64,000 nt of DNA from Sphingobium sp. CAP-1 (GCF_009720145.1 NZ_CP046256.1:1-64000), one strand, 5' to 3'; positions 17,227 to 27,891 are shown, counted from the first letter of the stretch. Made by a program: numbers and translations. The notes: generated from the sequence alone by a model not told the origin.

Positions 17227-19395
17227 ATGTCGATCATCTTTTTCGGGCGGGGAAAGCCGGGGCGAATGGCCCTTGTGGGGGCGGGCTTCCTCTTGCTGGG
17301 TACGACACTGAGTGGTTGCTCGCGGTCGAACGAAGCGAGCAACCGGGCACCCGTCGATACCTCGAAAATCGCCGGGAAAATTAACGGTGACTTTATTGTC
17401 AAGAACGCTGCGACTTCCGAGGAATGGCCCAGCTACGGCCTCGACTATTCGGAAACGCGCTTCAGCAAGCTGTCCCAGATATCCACTGACAATGTCGCCC
17501 GACTGGGTTTGGCCTGGACCTATGATCTGGGCTCGACCCGCGGCGTAGAGGCAACGCCGCTTGTTGTGGACGGGATCATGTACGTGACAGCATCCTGGAG
17601 CGTCGTGCATGCAATCAATGTACGGACGGGGAAGCAGTTGTGGACGTTCGATCCGCAAGTGCCGCGCAGCGCGGGCGGCAAGGGGTGCTGTGACGTCGTG
17701 AACCGGGGCGTGGCCGTCTATGAGGGAAAAGTCTTCGTCGGAGCCTTCGATGGTCGTCTCATCGCGCTTGATGCGGCGTCCGGCGCCAAATTGTGGGAAG
17801 AGGACACCAGACTATCGCCGGACTCGCCAGCCACCATCACCGGCGCGCCGCGTGTGTACAAGGGCAAGGTCATCATTGGTAACGGTGGCGCGGAGCTGGG
17901 GTTGCGTGGCTATATCACCGCCTATGATGCGTCGTCGGGCAAGAAGCTCTGGCGCTGGTTCACGGTCCCGGGAGATCCATCGAAGCCGTTTGAGAACAAG
18001 GCGATGGAAGCCGCCGCCAAGACCTGGGACCCCAGCGGACGCTATTGGGAGGCGGGCGGTGGCGGCACCGTCTGGAACAGCATGGCGTTCGATCCGCAGC
18101 TCAATCTCATGTATATCGGCGTCGGAAACGGGGCGCCTTGGTCGCGCAATCGCCGCAGTCCCAAGGGCGGCGACAATCTCTATCTCGGATCGATCGTCGC
18201 GCTCAATCCTGATACCGGCGAATATGTCTGGCACTATCAGGAGACGCCGGGGGACAACTGGGATTACACGTCGACGCAGGATATGATCCTGGCCGACATG
18301 ACGGTCGACGGCGCGCCGCGCAAAGTGATCCTGCATGCGCCCAAGAACGGCTTCTTCTTCGTCATCGATCGGACAAACGGCAAATTCATCTCCGCGAAGA
18401 ATTTCGTGCCGGTGAACTGGGCCTCGGGCTATGACAAGGCGGGCAGGCCTATCGAATTGCCCGGCGTCCGCTCGGCCACGCCCTATGAGATCATTCCCGG
18501 TCCTTTTGGCGGGCACAACTGGCATTCCATGTCGTTCAATCCGGCTTTGGGGCTGGCGTTCATTCCCGCGCAGCATGTGCCGCTTTCGCTGGCGGACGAT
18601 CCGAAATGGAAATATCGCTCCAACATTCCAGGCCAGCCCATGAGCGGCATCGGTTGGAACACAGGCAGTTTGCTGGGAGGCGCGGCGACGAAGGCCAAAC
18701 CCTTCGGTCGCCTGATCGCATGGGACCCGGTGCGCCAGAAGCAAGTCTGGAGTCAGGAACAAGTTTCGCCGTGGAATGGTGGCACGCTGACCACAGCGGG
18801 GAATCTGGTGTTCCAAGGAACCGCAGATGGGCATTTCGTAGCCTATGATGCGCGCAACGGCCATAAAATGTGGGAGTCGCCGGTAGGCAGTGGCGTCATC
18901 GCGGCTCCGATCACCTACCAGATCGATGGCAAGCAGTATGTCTCGATTGCGGTGGGTTGGGGCGGTGTTTTCGGTGAGTCCCAGCGCGCTACCGACCGCA
19001 GTTCGCCTGGTACGGTCTACACCTTCGTCATCGGCGGCAAGGCGCCGTTGCCGCAGTTCGGAAAATATGAGCAGGGGGAACTGCTCTCGGGCGTGCCCTA
19101 TGACAAGAAGGACGTCGCTCCTGGAGGCGCACTCTACGTCAGCAACTGTCTGTTCTGCCATGGCGTTCCTGGCGTCGACAAGGGAGGCAATTTGCCCAAC
19201 CTGGGTTATGCGCCCCGCGAGGCGATCGCCAATCTTGAAGCGTTCGTTTTCGAAGGTGCGATGGCCGAGCAGGGTATGCCCGATTTCAAGGGCAAGCTTA
19301 CCGCAGAGGACGTCAAGAAGCTCAAGGCGTTCATTCAAGGCACTGCAGATTCTGTGCGCGGACAACCTGCCGCGAGCGCAAAACCGAAAAAATAG
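17227..19395 (+). CDS. PQQ-dependent quinohaemoprotein alcohol dehydrogenase
   Basis: 722 residues. A leader with a lipobox-like L-S-G-C (about residue 31) suggests export and possible lipid anchoring. The eight-bladed propeller domain carries the vicinal disulfide pair in GCCDVV, the repeated tryptophan-docking segments and the catalytic aspartate region PGDNWDYT. A C-terminal cytochrome c domain has C-L-F-C-H and the distal Met in EQGMPDFKG. Type II enzymes of this kind oxidise primary alcohols (butanol, longer and ether alcohols) in the periplasm and pass electrons to the respiratory chain. It precedes the aldehyde dehydrogenase in the same operon. Confidence 0.9.
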   Translation: MSIIFFGRGKPGRMALVGAGFLLLGTTLSGCSRSNEASNRAPVDTSKIAGKINGDFIVKNAATSEEWPSYGLDYSETRFSKLSQISTDNVARLGLAWTYDLGSTRGVEATPLVVDGIMYVTASWSVVHAINVRTGKQLWTFDPQVPRSAGGKGCCDVVNRGVAVYEGKVFVGAFDGRLIALDAASGAKLWEEDTRLSPDSPATITGAPRVYKGKVIIGNGGAELGLRGYITAYDASSGKKLWRWFTVPGDPSKPFENKAMEAAAKTWDPSGRYWEAGGGGTVWNSMAFDPQLNLMYIGVGNGAPWSRNRRSPKGGDNLYLGSIVALNPDTGEYVWHYQETPGDNWDYTSTQDMILADMTVDGAPRKVILHAPKNGFFFVIDRTNGKFISAKNFVPVNWASGYDKAGRPIELPGVRSATPYEIIPGPFGGHNWHSMSFNPALGLAFIPAQHVPLSLADDPKWKYRSNIPGQPMSGIGWNTGSLLGGAATKAKPFGRLIAWDPVRQKQVWSQEQVSPWNGGTLTTAGNLVFQGTADGHFVAYDARNGHKMWESPVGSGVIAAPITYQIDGKQYVSIAVGWGGVFGESQRATDRSSPGTVYTFVIGGKAPLPQFGKYEQGELLSGVPYDKKDVAPGGALYVSNCLFCHGVPGVDKGGNLPNLGYAPREAIANLEAFVFEGAMAEQGMPDFKGKLTAEDVKKLKAFIQGTADSVRGQPAASAKPKK

Positions 19396-19409
19396 GCTCG
19401 CTTAGAGAG

Positions 19410-19445
19410 GATGACCGGCGGTTTCGGCGCCCGCCGCCGGTCATC
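19410..19445. terminator. Strong hairpin between alcohol and aldehyde dehydrogenase genes
   Basis: GATGACCGGCGG (19410-19421) pairs with CCGCCGGTCATC (19434-19445), a 12-bp stem. No T run follows, so it is more likely an mRNA-stabilising or attenuating structure inside the operon than a full stop. Confidence 0.45.
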
Positions 19446-19567
19446 CGATCCTTTGTGAAAAGGCGGCGACAAACGCTTGCGCCGGTCAGGACTGAAGACC
19501 GGCGACCATGGGGCGCTCTGGATGCCCTGCATATTCGATTTTCCCACGTATGTGGCTGGAGACAAGC

Positions 19568-20971
19568 ATGTCTGATTATAAGTTGCTGATTGGGGGCCAA
19601 CTCGTGGAGGGCGATGGCACGCTCGAGGTCATCAACCCCGCACTCGGCGAAGCGTTCGTGACCGTGCCGCGCGCTTCAGCGGCTCAGGCCGACGAAGCCA
19701 TCAAAGCCGCCAAGGCAGCCTATCCCGGCTGGGCCGAGACGCCCTTCGCGCAGCGCCAGGCCAAGCTCATCGAGCTTGCCGATGCCATCGCGGCCGATGG
19801 CGACAATCTCGCGCGCCTGCTGGTGCAAGAACAGGGCAAGCCCTTTGCCGAGGCCCAGGGGGAAGTTGCGTGGACGGAAGGATATCTCCGGCACTACGCC
19901 ACTCTCGAGCTTCCCGACCGGGTCATACAGGACGATGAGCAGGCCCATATCGTCGTCAAGCATCGGCCGCTAGGCGTGGTCGTCGGGATCATCGCATGGA
20001 ACTTCCCGCTGCTCGTCGCCTGCTGGAAGATCGGTCCCGCCGTGCTGGCGGGAAACAGCATCATCTTGAAGCCGGCCCCTACCACGCCCGTCACCGCCCT
20101 TGCATTAGGCGCGCTGTGCCGAGACATCTTCCCGGCGGGCGTGGTCAACATCATCACCGACGATAATGACCTGGGGCCGCATCTCACCGCCCATCCGGAT
20201 GTCGCCAAAATTGGCTTCACGGGTTCGACCGCCACCGGCAAGCGGATCGCGGCGAGCAGCGCTGATACGCTCAAGCGCGTCACGCTCGAGCTGGGCGGCA
20301 ACGATCCGGCCATCGTGCTGGAGGATGTCGATGTGCGTGAGACGGCGCTGGCGATCTTCAACGGCGCGTTCCTCAACTGCGGACAGGTCTGCCTGGCGGT
20401 GAAGCGGGCCTATGTGCATGAATCGATCTACGAGGCGATGTGCGACGAATTGGCAAGGCTGGCGCAGGAAGCCGTCGTCGATGACGGACTGAAGCAGGGA
20501 ACGAATATCGGTCCGATCCAGAACCGCGCGCAATTTGAAAAGGTGAAGGGATTCCTGGAGGCGGCCCGGCGCGACGGCAAGATCATCGCCGGTGGCGAAG
20601 CCATGGAGCGAGCCGGCTATTTCATCCAACCGACCATCGTCCGGGATATCAGCGACGGCCATACGATCGTGGATGAAGAGCAATTCGGACCCATATTGCC
20701 GGTCATCGCCTTCTCGGATGTGGACGACGTGGTACGCTGCGTCAATTCCTCCGAATACGGCCTGGGTGGATCCATCTGGTCGAAAGATGTCGAGCGCGCC
20801 GCGGCGATCGCCGAGCGTATCGAAAGCGGTCAGATGTGGGTCAACCAGCATATCGCGATCGGCCCGCACATCCCCATGGCCGGCTTCAAAAATTCCGGCC
20901 TGGGTGTCGAGCAGTCCGTCGAGGGCCTCGCCGAATATACGCAGCTCCAAGTGATCAACATCAAGAGGTGA
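19568..20971 (+). CDS. NAD(P)-dependent aldehyde dehydrogenase
   Basis: 467 residues from the ATG at 19568 (LLIGGQLVEGDG is the usual N-terminus; the frame open from 19508 is upstream extension). Motifs seen are GIIAWNFPLL with KPAP (cofactor site), FTGSTATGKRI, the active-site LELGGNDPAIV glutamate and the catalytic cysteine in NCGQVC. It would oxidise the aldehyde made by the PQQ enzyme to a carboxylate in the cytoplasm. Its stop is two bases before the ligase start, indicating a tight operon. Confidence 0.9.
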   Translation: MSDYKLLIGGQLVEGDGTLEVINPALGEAFVTVPRASAAQADEAIKAAKAAYPGWAETPFAQRQAKLIELADAIAADGDNLARLLVQEQGKPFAEAQGEVAWTEGYLRHYATLELPDRVIQDDEQAHIVVKHRPLGVVVGIIAWNFPLLVACWKIGPAVLAGNSIILKPAPTTPVTALALGALCRDIFPAGVVNIITDDNDLGPHLTAHPDVAKIGFTGSTATGKRIAASSADTLKRVTLELGGNDPAIVLEDVDVRETALAIFNGAFLNCGQVCLAVKRAYVHESIYEAMCDELARLAQEAVVDDGLKQGTNIGPIQNRAQFEKVKGFLEAARRDGKIIAGGEAMERAGYFIQPTIVRDISDGHTIVDEEQFGPILPVIAFSDVDDVVRCVNSSEYGLGGSIWSKDVERAAAIAERIESGQMWVNQHIAIGPHIPMAGFKNSGLGVEQSVEGLAEYTQLQVINIKR

Positions 20972-20973
20972 CC

Positions 20974-22599
20974 GTGCTCTCAATTGCGAAAGGCGCGGCT
21001 GATGTTCCGCTGCTGGAGATGACGCTGGGAGAAGCCCTATCGGTGGCTGCCCGGCGCTGGGGGAGTGAACTGGCATTGGTTTCCCGGCATCAGAATATAT
21101 GCTGGAGCTGGCAGGAACTGAACCGCGAAGCGGAACGGGTCGCGTGCGGACTGCTCGATCATGGGGTGCGTCGCGGCGATCGGGTCGGCATCTGGGCGCC
21201 CAATTGCGCCGAATGGACCGTGATTCAATTCGCGACCGCCAAGATCGGCGCGATCCTGGTAAACATCAATCCTGCCTATCGTGTCAGCGAAATCGAGTAT
21301 GCGCTCGCAAAGGTCGGCTGCAGCGTGCTGGTGACGGCATCTGCCTTCAAAAGCAGTAACTACATCGCCATGCTACGCGAGATCGGGACGCGTAGTTTAC
21401 CTGACCTTCGCCTGGTGATTTCGCTTGGTGAGCAGGCACATGACGGTTTCATTCCTTGGGAGCAACTGCGCGTGTCGGCGGATCCCCTGCTGCTGGGCGC
21501 GGCATCGGAAAGTCTGCGACCGGACGATGCCATCAACATACAATTCACCAGCGGCACGACGGGTTTTCCAAAGGGGGCAACGCTTACGCATCGCAACATT
21601 CTCAACAATGGTTATTTTTCGGGACAAACCATCAATCTCACCGTCAAGGACCGCATCTGCATTCCGGTTCCGCTCTATCATTGCTTCGGCATGGTCCTGG
21701 GTAATCTTGCATCCGTGACGAGCGGGGCTGCGATGATCTACCCCGGAGAGGCTTATGATGCGCGGATGACACTTGAGGCGGTGCGAGATGAACGTTGTAC
21801 GGCGCTTTACGGAGTGCCGACCATGCTGATCACGATCCTCAACCATCCGGACCTCGATCAGTTCGACGTCTCGTCCTTGCGCACCGGGATCATGGCGGGC
21901 GCCCCTTGCCCGGCGGCCATGATGGAGCAGATCATGGATCGGTTGAACATGCGCGAGGTGACTATCGGCTATGGCATGACCGAAACCAGTCCCCTGACGA
22001 CGCAGACGTCGATAGACGATCCCGTCGCAGAGCGAGTGGCGACGGTGGGCCGCGTCCACCCTCATGCCGAAGCAAAGATCGTAGGGTTGAACGGCGAGAC
22101 ATTGCAGGTGAACCAACAGGGCGAATATTGCTCGCGCGGATATGCGGTGATGCAGGGATATTGGAACGATCCGGAAAAGACCGACGATGCCATCGACGCG
22201 GAAGGATGGATGCACTCGGGCGATCTCGCGGTGATGGATGAGCGGGGCTATGTTCGCATTACCGGCCGCATCAAGGACATGATCATCCGGGGCGGCGAGA
22301 ATATCTATCCGCGCGAGCTCGAGGAATTCCTGCTTGGCCACCCGTTGATCGTCGATGTGCAGGTCTTTGGCGTCAGCGACGCTAAATTTGGTGAGGAAGT
22401 CTGCGCATGGGTCATAGCGCGAGCCGGCCATCGGCTGAGCGCCGACGATGTGATTGCCCACTGCCGGGGTAAGATCGCCCACTACAAGGTTCCCCGCTAT
22501 GTCCGCATCGTCGAGGGCTTCGCTATGACGGTCACGGGCAAGGCGCAGAAGTTCGAGATGCGCAAGACGATGGAAGCTGAACTGGGCTTGGTGGCTTGA
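20974..22599 (+). CDS. AMP-forming acyl-CoA ligase
   Basis: 541 residues of the ANL superfamily. The P-loop is FTSGTTGFPKGATLTHRN, the A5 motif GYGMTETSP, A7 MHSGDLA, the hinge GRIKDMIIRGGENIYP and the catalytic lysine near TVTGKAQKF. It activates a carboxylate (probably medium-chain or branched) to its CoA ester for beta-oxidation. I chose GTG at 20974 because AGAGG lies five bases upstream; GTG at 20968 is an alternative that overlaps the upstream stop. Last gene before the terminator. Confidence 0.9.
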   Translation: MLSIAKGAADVPLLEMTLGEALSVAARRWGSELALVSRHQNICWSWQELNREAERVACGLLDHGVRRGDRVGIWAPNCAEWTVIQFATAKIGAILVNINPAYRVSEIEYALAKVGCSVLVTASAFKSSNYIAMLREIGTRSLPDLRLVISLGEQAHDGFIPWEQLRVSADPLLLGAASESLRPDDAINIQFTSGTTGFPKGATLTHRNILNNGYFSGQTINLTVKDRICIPVPLYHCFGMVLGNLASVTSGAAMIYPGEAYDARMTLEAVRDERCTALYGVPTMLITILNHPDLDQFDVSSLRTGIMAGAPCPAAMMEQIMDRLNMREVTIGYGMTETSPLTTQTSIDDPVAERVATVGRVHPHAEAKIVGLNGETLQVNQQGEYCSRGYAVMQGYWNDPEKTDDAIDAEGWMHSGDLAVMDERGYVRITGRIKDMIIRGGENIYPRELEEFLLGHPLIVDVQVFGVSDAKFGEEVCAWVIARAGHRLSADDVIAHCRGKIAHYKVPRYVRIVEGFAMTVTGKAQKFEMRKTMEAELGLVA

Positions 22600-22623
22600 G
22601 TATTCCTCTCCCCTTGAGCCACT

Positions 22624-22665
22624 ATGGTCGGCCAGGCGCATGTGTCGCCTGGCCGACCATTTTTG
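22624..22665 (+). terminator. Rho-independent terminator of the alcohol operon
   Basis: A perfect 15-bp stem (ATGGTCGGCCAGGCG at 22624-22638 with its complement ending at 22660) and a short loop, followed by TTTTT. It separates the catabolic operon from the regulator gene. Confidence 0.9.
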
Positions 22666-22856
22666 TGATCGCCAGGCATCGATCTGTTTCGGCACGATCG
22701 GATCTTCCAGAGAAGGAGAGATGGTTGTTCGCGTCCGTCGAACAAGCTAGCATGACGGGCGATAAAGATGTTCGAATGGAGAGAGGGATCAGCGCCGTCC
22801 GGTCCAGGCGCCGGGCACCCCACCGTTCGGAAAGACAACGGTACGAGAGGCAATCC

Positions 22857-24767
22857 ATGAATCTGGAACAGGTCCGCCAGACAAGGAGGGCACGAGATCT
22901 TTTCTTCTCGGGCGAGAGTATCGTGTCGCAGTGGGTGCCCGAGCCGATCACGCGTTCCTGGGAGCGATCAAGACGCCTGGGTTTGAGCGCGTCCGACAAG
23001 AGGTTGTTCGACATGGCGGCGCCTGGCGAACGCCGGATCGCCACAGAAAGGGGTGAACGGCTCATTCGCTATGCGATGCCGGAGATGACACGGCTTTACA
23101 AAGCGTTTCACACGCAGGATTGGGTGCTGGCCTGCCTTGACGTCAGCGGATTTGTCATTTGCTCGATCGGCGACGCCGAAGGGCCGTGCCGCGAACTGGA
23201 GAGTCTTTTCCGGAACGGGGTTTCCCTCAGCGAAAGTGCGATCGGCACCGGAGCGCCGGGATGCGCGCTCGTGGAACAGAAACCCTTTATTGTCCACGCC
23301 AACGAGCATTTCCTTGACGAGATTCATGGCTATTCTTGCGCGGCCGTTCCTCTGTTCGACGTTAACGGGGACCTGATCGGCGTCTTGAATGCCACCTGCC
23401 GCAGCGGCAGGGATCTGTCATCAGTTTGCGAGGCGTTGCGGGTTGCCGCCCGAGCCATAGAAAATCATATGCTGCTTGACCTTCCGGGCGCTCTGCACGT
23501 CTCGTTACATTATCACCCTGACCTGCTTCGCACGCCCTTGGCTGCCGTTCTCGCTTTCTCGGAACATGGGCAATTGCTCGGTGGGAACCAGATCGCGCGC
23601 AAGCTGCTTGGGCATACGCGTTCGGCGACAGAGTTCGATCACATGTTCGACCTGCCTTTTGCGCGTGCGGTTGACGAGCTTAGCGGCCGCAATGCCGAAC
23701 CGATCGTGACAGACACGCCGGCCGGCATCCGCGTCCACCTCAGTCTCGCCCGCCATGCAGATGACGTTATGCGGGTTGGTAAGGCGCTCTTGCCGCCGCC
23801 CTCGGGCAAGCGTTCGTCTCATGCCTCTTCTGACATGTTCTGTTCCGATCCCGCCCTGCTGGACACCATTGGCGACGCGAAGCTGGCGTTCGCTCGTGAT
23901 ATTCCTGTTCTCCTAACCGGCGAGACGGGAACTGGAAAGGAGGTTCTTGCGCGGGAGCTGCACGCCTCAGGGCCGCGGCGAAACGGGCCGTTCGTGCCGG
24001 TAAATTGTGCGTCCATTCCCGACGGACTGATCGAGGCCGAATTGTTCGGATATGTGGAAGGGGCGTTTACCGGCGCTCGCCGGGGAGGCGCTCCGGGTAA
24101 ATTTGAGCAGGCCCATGGTGGAACACTCTTCCTGGATGAGATCGGGGACATGCCGCTCTCGCTACAGGCTCGTCTTCTGCGGGTTCTGCAGGAGCGGGCC
24201 GTCATGCCGGTGGGCGGATCGAAGGACAGGCCGATCGATATCTCTCTGGTCTGTGCGACCCATCGTGACCTCAAGGCGCTCGTCGCCACGGGCGAATTTC
24301 GGGAAGACCTTTACTACCGCATTGATGGACTCTGCGTCACCTTGCCCCCCTTACGCGAGCGAGCGGATTTGTCGGAACTCATAGGACAAATCGTCGATCG
24401 CGAAATCGGCGATCGTTTGACACTTTCCCTCTCGGATGACGCACTGGAATGTCTGCGGTCCTTCGCATGGCCCGGGAACATCCGCCAACTGAGCCTCATT
24501 CTTCGTCGGGCCATCGCGCTCGCTGCCGGGAGCGCGCTGATCGCGCCAAGGCATCTTCCAGAGGAGATGAGGCAAACTCGTTCGAATGTGGGGCGCGAGG
24601 TGGCTTCGCTCGAACGAACGGAGCGGGATGCGGTATTAATGGCGCTCCATCAATGTGCGGGAAATATTGCCGCTACGGCTCGTCAATTGGGGGTCGGCCG
24701 GCCGACGCTTTATCGTAAGATGCGTAAGTATAATATCGAAGTGCAGGGCGTTAAGACCATATTTTAA
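22857..24767 (+). CDS. AcoR-like sigma-54-dependent transcriptional activator
   Basis: 636 residues from the ATG at 22857 (GAGAGG six bases upstream). The frame is open from 22596, but that would include the terminator. An N-terminal GAF-like sensory region (residues about 60-210, SESAIGTGAPGCAL) is followed by the AAA+ domain with Walker A GETGTGKE, the sigma-54 contact loop GAFTGA, and FLDEIGD. A Fis-type helix-turn-helix is at the C-terminus (GNIAATARQLGVGRPTLYRK). Such proteins activate alcohol, acetoin or alkane genes on sensing substrate. The -24/-12 promoter at 16090 is the likely target. Confidence 0.9.
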   Translation: MNLEQVRQTRRARDLFFSGESIVSQWVPEPITRSWERSRRLGLSASDKRLFDMAAPGERRIATERGERLIRYAMPEMTRLYKAFHTQDWVLACLDVSGFVICSIGDAEGPCRELESLFRNGVSLSESAIGTGAPGCALVEQKPFIVHANEHFLDEIHGYSCAAVPLFDVNGDLIGVLNATCRSGRDLSSVCEALRVAARAIENHMLLDLPGALHVSLHYHPDLLRTPLAAVLAFSEHGQLLGGNQIARKLLGHTRSATEFDHMFDLPFARAVDELSGRNAEPIVTDTPAGIRVHLSLARHADDVMRVGKALLPPPSGKRSSHASSDMFCSDPALLDTIGDAKLAFARDIPVLLTGETGTGKEVLARELHASGPRRNGPFVPVNCASIPDGLIEAELFGYVEGAFTGARRGGAPGKFEQAHGGTLFLDEIGDMPLSLQARLLRVLQERAVMPVGGSKDRPIDISLVCATHRDLKALVATGEFREDLYYRIDGLCVTLPPLRERADLSELIGQIVDREIGDRLTLSLSDDALECLRSFAWPGNIRQLSLILRRAIALAAGSALIAPRHLPEEMRQTRSNVGREVASLERTERDAVLMALHQCAGNIAATARQLGVGRPTLYRKMRKYNIEVQGVKTIF

Positions 24768-24837
24768 CTCTCCATGACGTGTTAGTTGGTTGCGCATTAG
24801 CCTTACCGCAAGGTTTTTCGGTTATTTGCGCGAAACA

Positions 24838-24857
24838 GATAAATGAGAATCATTACG
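24838..24857 (+). promoter_or_regulatory. Candidate Fur box before TonB receptor
   Basis: GATAAATGAGAATCATTAC resembles the classic Fur box GATAATGATAATCATTATC, best at its 3' half (AATCATTA). It lies about 190 bases before the receptor ATG. If real, the receptor is iron-regulated and not part of the alcohol operon. Confidence 0.4.
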
Positions 24858-25044
24858 TAGATTTGATCTGCATCTGCGACTTGCTCGGGCAATGTTGAGT
24901 GATATCCTGCTCATCTCATGCCGGCGCATGCTGTGATCTAACTCAGCTCTGTTAAGCCCGGGTTTCCGCGGCGTCGGCACATGCGTGCGACGCGCGATGG
25001 CCCAATCAACGAAAGCTCCAAACTCCAGAGGGCGTGGACGCATC

Positions 25045-26985
25045 ATGAAAGACTATCTGCTGCTGATACTTCTGCTGGTGCCATCCGGAGTGCTGGCGCA
25101 GCCCCCCGATGATGCAGGCGCCGATGCACCTTCGATCATCGTAACGGGACAGGGGCTGGGCCTGCCACCCGGTACGCCCGCCTATGGATCGGTGGCGATC
25201 GACCGGCAACGGCTGCTCGACAATGCGTCGGGCCGGCTGGAGAATGTGCTGGCCAACGTCGCCGGCTCCCAGCAGTTTCGTCGGTCGGACAGCCGGGCGT
25301 CGAACCCGTCCAACCAGGGCGCGACCCTGCGGGCGCTGGGTGGCAATGCATCCAGCCGGACGCTGGTGTTGCTGGACGGCGTGCCCGTGGCCGATCCCTT
25401 CTTTGGCTATATTCCTTTCTCCGCGCTGGTTCCGGACCGTCTGTCCGTTGTGCGGGTGACGCGCGGCGGCGGGTCGGGTGCGTTCGGCGCGGGCGCTGTC
25501 GCCGGCACGATCGAGCTGGCCAGCGCCACGCGCGACCAGTTGCCGGATTTCGCTGCCAGCGCCTTCTATGGCAGCCATGACGCCGCCGAGATGTCGGCCA
25601 GCGTCACGCCGGACCTAGGCGGCGGCTATGTTTCGCTGTCGGGGCGCTGGGACCGGGGGAACGGCTTCCAGACCACGCCAAAGTCGCAGCGCGTCGCGGC
25701 GACCGTGCCCGCCGCCTATGATAGCTGGTCCACCAATTTACGCGCGGTCGCGCCGCTCTCCGTGACGTCCGAATTGCAGTTCCGCGCCACGATCTTTCAG
25801 GACGACAGGACGCTGCGGTTCAAGGGCGCGGACTCCGCGAACGAAGGGCAGGACGCCAGTGTTCGCTTCATCTCGCGCGGCGATTGGCAGGTTGATGCGC
25901 TCGCCTATATCCAGGCGCGCAACTTTTCCAATATCGTGATCTCCGCCTCCACCTTCCGCAAGTCGCTCGACCAGCGCAACACGCCGTCCATGGGGCTTGG
26001 CGGCAAGATCGAGATCCGCCCGCCGGTCGGGTCGGATCATGTACTGCGGCTGGGCGCGGATACGCGCTTCGCGCTGGGCGACATGTATGAGGACGCCTAT
26101 GACGCCAATATCGCCAGCAATCCCGTCACCTTCCGCCGCCATGCCGGTGGGCAGCAGGTGACGACCGGCCTGTTCGCCGAGGACGACTGGACGCTAGAAG
26201 GCCTGGTGTTGACCGGCGGCGTGCGGGCGGATCACTGGACGATCAGCGACGGCTTCTATCATCAGGCCAACGCCAGCACCGGTGCAGTGACAGCGACCGA
26301 TTACGCCAACCGGTCCGACTGGCAGTTTTCGGGGCGGGCGGGCGCGATCCTGCGCCTGAGCGGCGCGCTCGCGCTGCGCGGGGCGGGCTATACCGGCTTT
26401 CGCCTGCCGACGCTGAACGAGCTGTACCGGCCATTCGTGGTCTTCCCGATCACGACGCAGGCGAACGCGGCGCTGAAGCCCGAGCGCCTGAAGGGCGTGG
26501 AGGCGGGCTTCGACCTGACCCCGCTGCCCGGCGTGACCCTGGGCGCGACCGCCTTCTACAACCGGCTGGACGATGCGATCGCCAATGTCACCATCGGCAC
26601 CAACACCCGCCAGCGCCAGAATGTTAACCGCATCGTCGCCAAGGGGATCGAACTTACGGCCAGCGCGCGTCTGGGCGATTTCGGCCTGTCGGCCTCCTAT
26701 GCCTACAGCCACAGCGAGGTCGATGCGCCAGGCAAGGCGTTCGACGGCTTCGCGCCCGCGCAGACGCCGCGCAACAGCGCCAGCGCGACGCTGGCCTGGA
26801 CGCCGGCGCAGGGGCCGACGCTCTCCGCGTCGGTCCATTATGTGTCGAGCCAATATGAGGATGATCTTCAGATCGACACACTGCCCAGGGCGCTGACCGT
26901 GGATGCGCTCGCGCGCTTGCCGCTGGGCCATGGCGTCGCGCTGACGGCGCGGGGCGAAAATCTGTTCGACGAGAAGGTGGTGACG
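25045..26985 (+). pseudogene. TonB-dependent receptor, C-terminus cut by IS21-type element
   Basis: The ATG at 25045 opens a signal peptide (MKDYLLLILLLVPSGVLAQ). A plug domain (GATLRALGGNASSRTLVLLDGVPVAD is typical of BtuB/siderophore-type receptors) and most of the barrel follow. The frame runs through the conserved GENLFDEKVV and then into the IS21-type end at 26986. The last one or two beta-strands and the terminal aromatic residue are thus replaced by IS-encoded residues to 27093. Loss of the terminal strand normally blocks outer-membrane assembly. A possible Fur box lies upstream. Confidence 0.85.
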
Positions 26986-27162
26986 TGTCAATCGGCGTGC
27001 AAACGGGACCCCCTATCGGCGCGCAAAAGGGACCCCCTTTCACGATGGCGCAAGGTTGATCGGACACGCGCCTTTGCGCTGCGCGCGGCGTAGGGAGGGC
27101 GGAGCCCGACCGGAGGCGCGCGCAGCGCAAAGCATCTTTTAATCGGAGGTCGGTGGGGGCGA

Positions 27163-27891
27163 TCAGCTGCGGTTTTTGAAGCGCCAGCTGTCATTGCCGG
27201 TCTCGACGATGTCGCAATGGTGGGTGACGCGATCAAGGAGCGCGGTGGTCATCTTGGGATCGCCGAACACGGTGGGCCATTCGCCGAACGCGAGGTTGGT
27301 GGTGATGATGACGCTGGTCTGCTCGTAGAGCTTGCTGATCAGGTGGAACAGCAACTGGCCGCCCGAGCGGGCGAACGGCAGATATCCCAGTTCGTCGAGC
27401 ACGATCAGGTCGAGGCGGGATAGCTGGGCGGCGAGAGCGCCGCTCTTGCCGATCCTGGCCTCCTCTTCGAGGCGGGTCACCAGATCGACGGTGTTGAAGT
27501 AGCGGCCTCGCGCACCCGAGCGAACGACATTGGCGGCGATGGCGATGGCCAGGTGGGTTTTGCCGGTGCCCGTGCCGCCGACCAGGACGATGTTGCGCCG
27601 AGCGGGCAGGAACGCGCCACTGTGCAGCGAACGCACCAGCCCCTCGTTGATCGGCGTGCCCTCGAACCGGAACGCATCGATATCCTTCACGACCGGCAGC
27701 CGGGCGGCCGCCATCCGGTATCGGATCGAGGCAGCATGGCGATGTGTTGCTTCCGCGCGCAGAAGGTCGGTCAGTATCTCCATCGTGGTGCGCTGGCGCT
27801 GAAGGCCGGTGGTGACCGCATCGTCGAACGCGCCCGCCATGCCCTTGAGCCCAAGCCCGCGCATCGCCTCGATCATGTCATGCCGCTGCAT
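27163..27891 (-). CDS. istB: IS21-family helper ATPase IstB
   Basis: 242 residues of the DnaC/IstB AAA+ family. Walker A is GGTGTGKTH, Walker B LDLIVLDELG. The N-terminal RGLGLKGMAGAFDD region is typical. It regulates target capture by IstA. It overlaps the istA end by 14 bases, the usual translational coupling in this family. Confidence 0.92.
   Translation of the reverse strand: MQRHDMIEAMRGLGLKGMAGAFDDAVTTGLQRQRTTMEILTDLLRAEATHRHAASIRYRMAAARLPVVKDIDAFRFEGTPINEGLVRSLHSGAFLPARRNIVLVGGTGTGKTHLAIAIAANVVRSGARGRYFNTVDLVTRLEEEARIGKSGALAAQLSRLDLIVLDELGYLPFARSGGQLLFHLISKLYEQTSVIITTNLAFGEWPTVFGDPKMTTALLDRVTHHCDIVETGNDSWRFKNRS

Noticed and set aside
17812..19365. 517-codon minus-strand frame opposite the PQQ dehydrogenase
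   Set aside because: GC-rich antisense shadow; the plus-strand protein has complete family motifs.
22596..22856. N-terminal extension of the AcoR-like regulator
   Set aside because: It would translate through the strong terminator at 22624-22665; the ATG at 22857 has a proper ribosome site and begins the family sequence.
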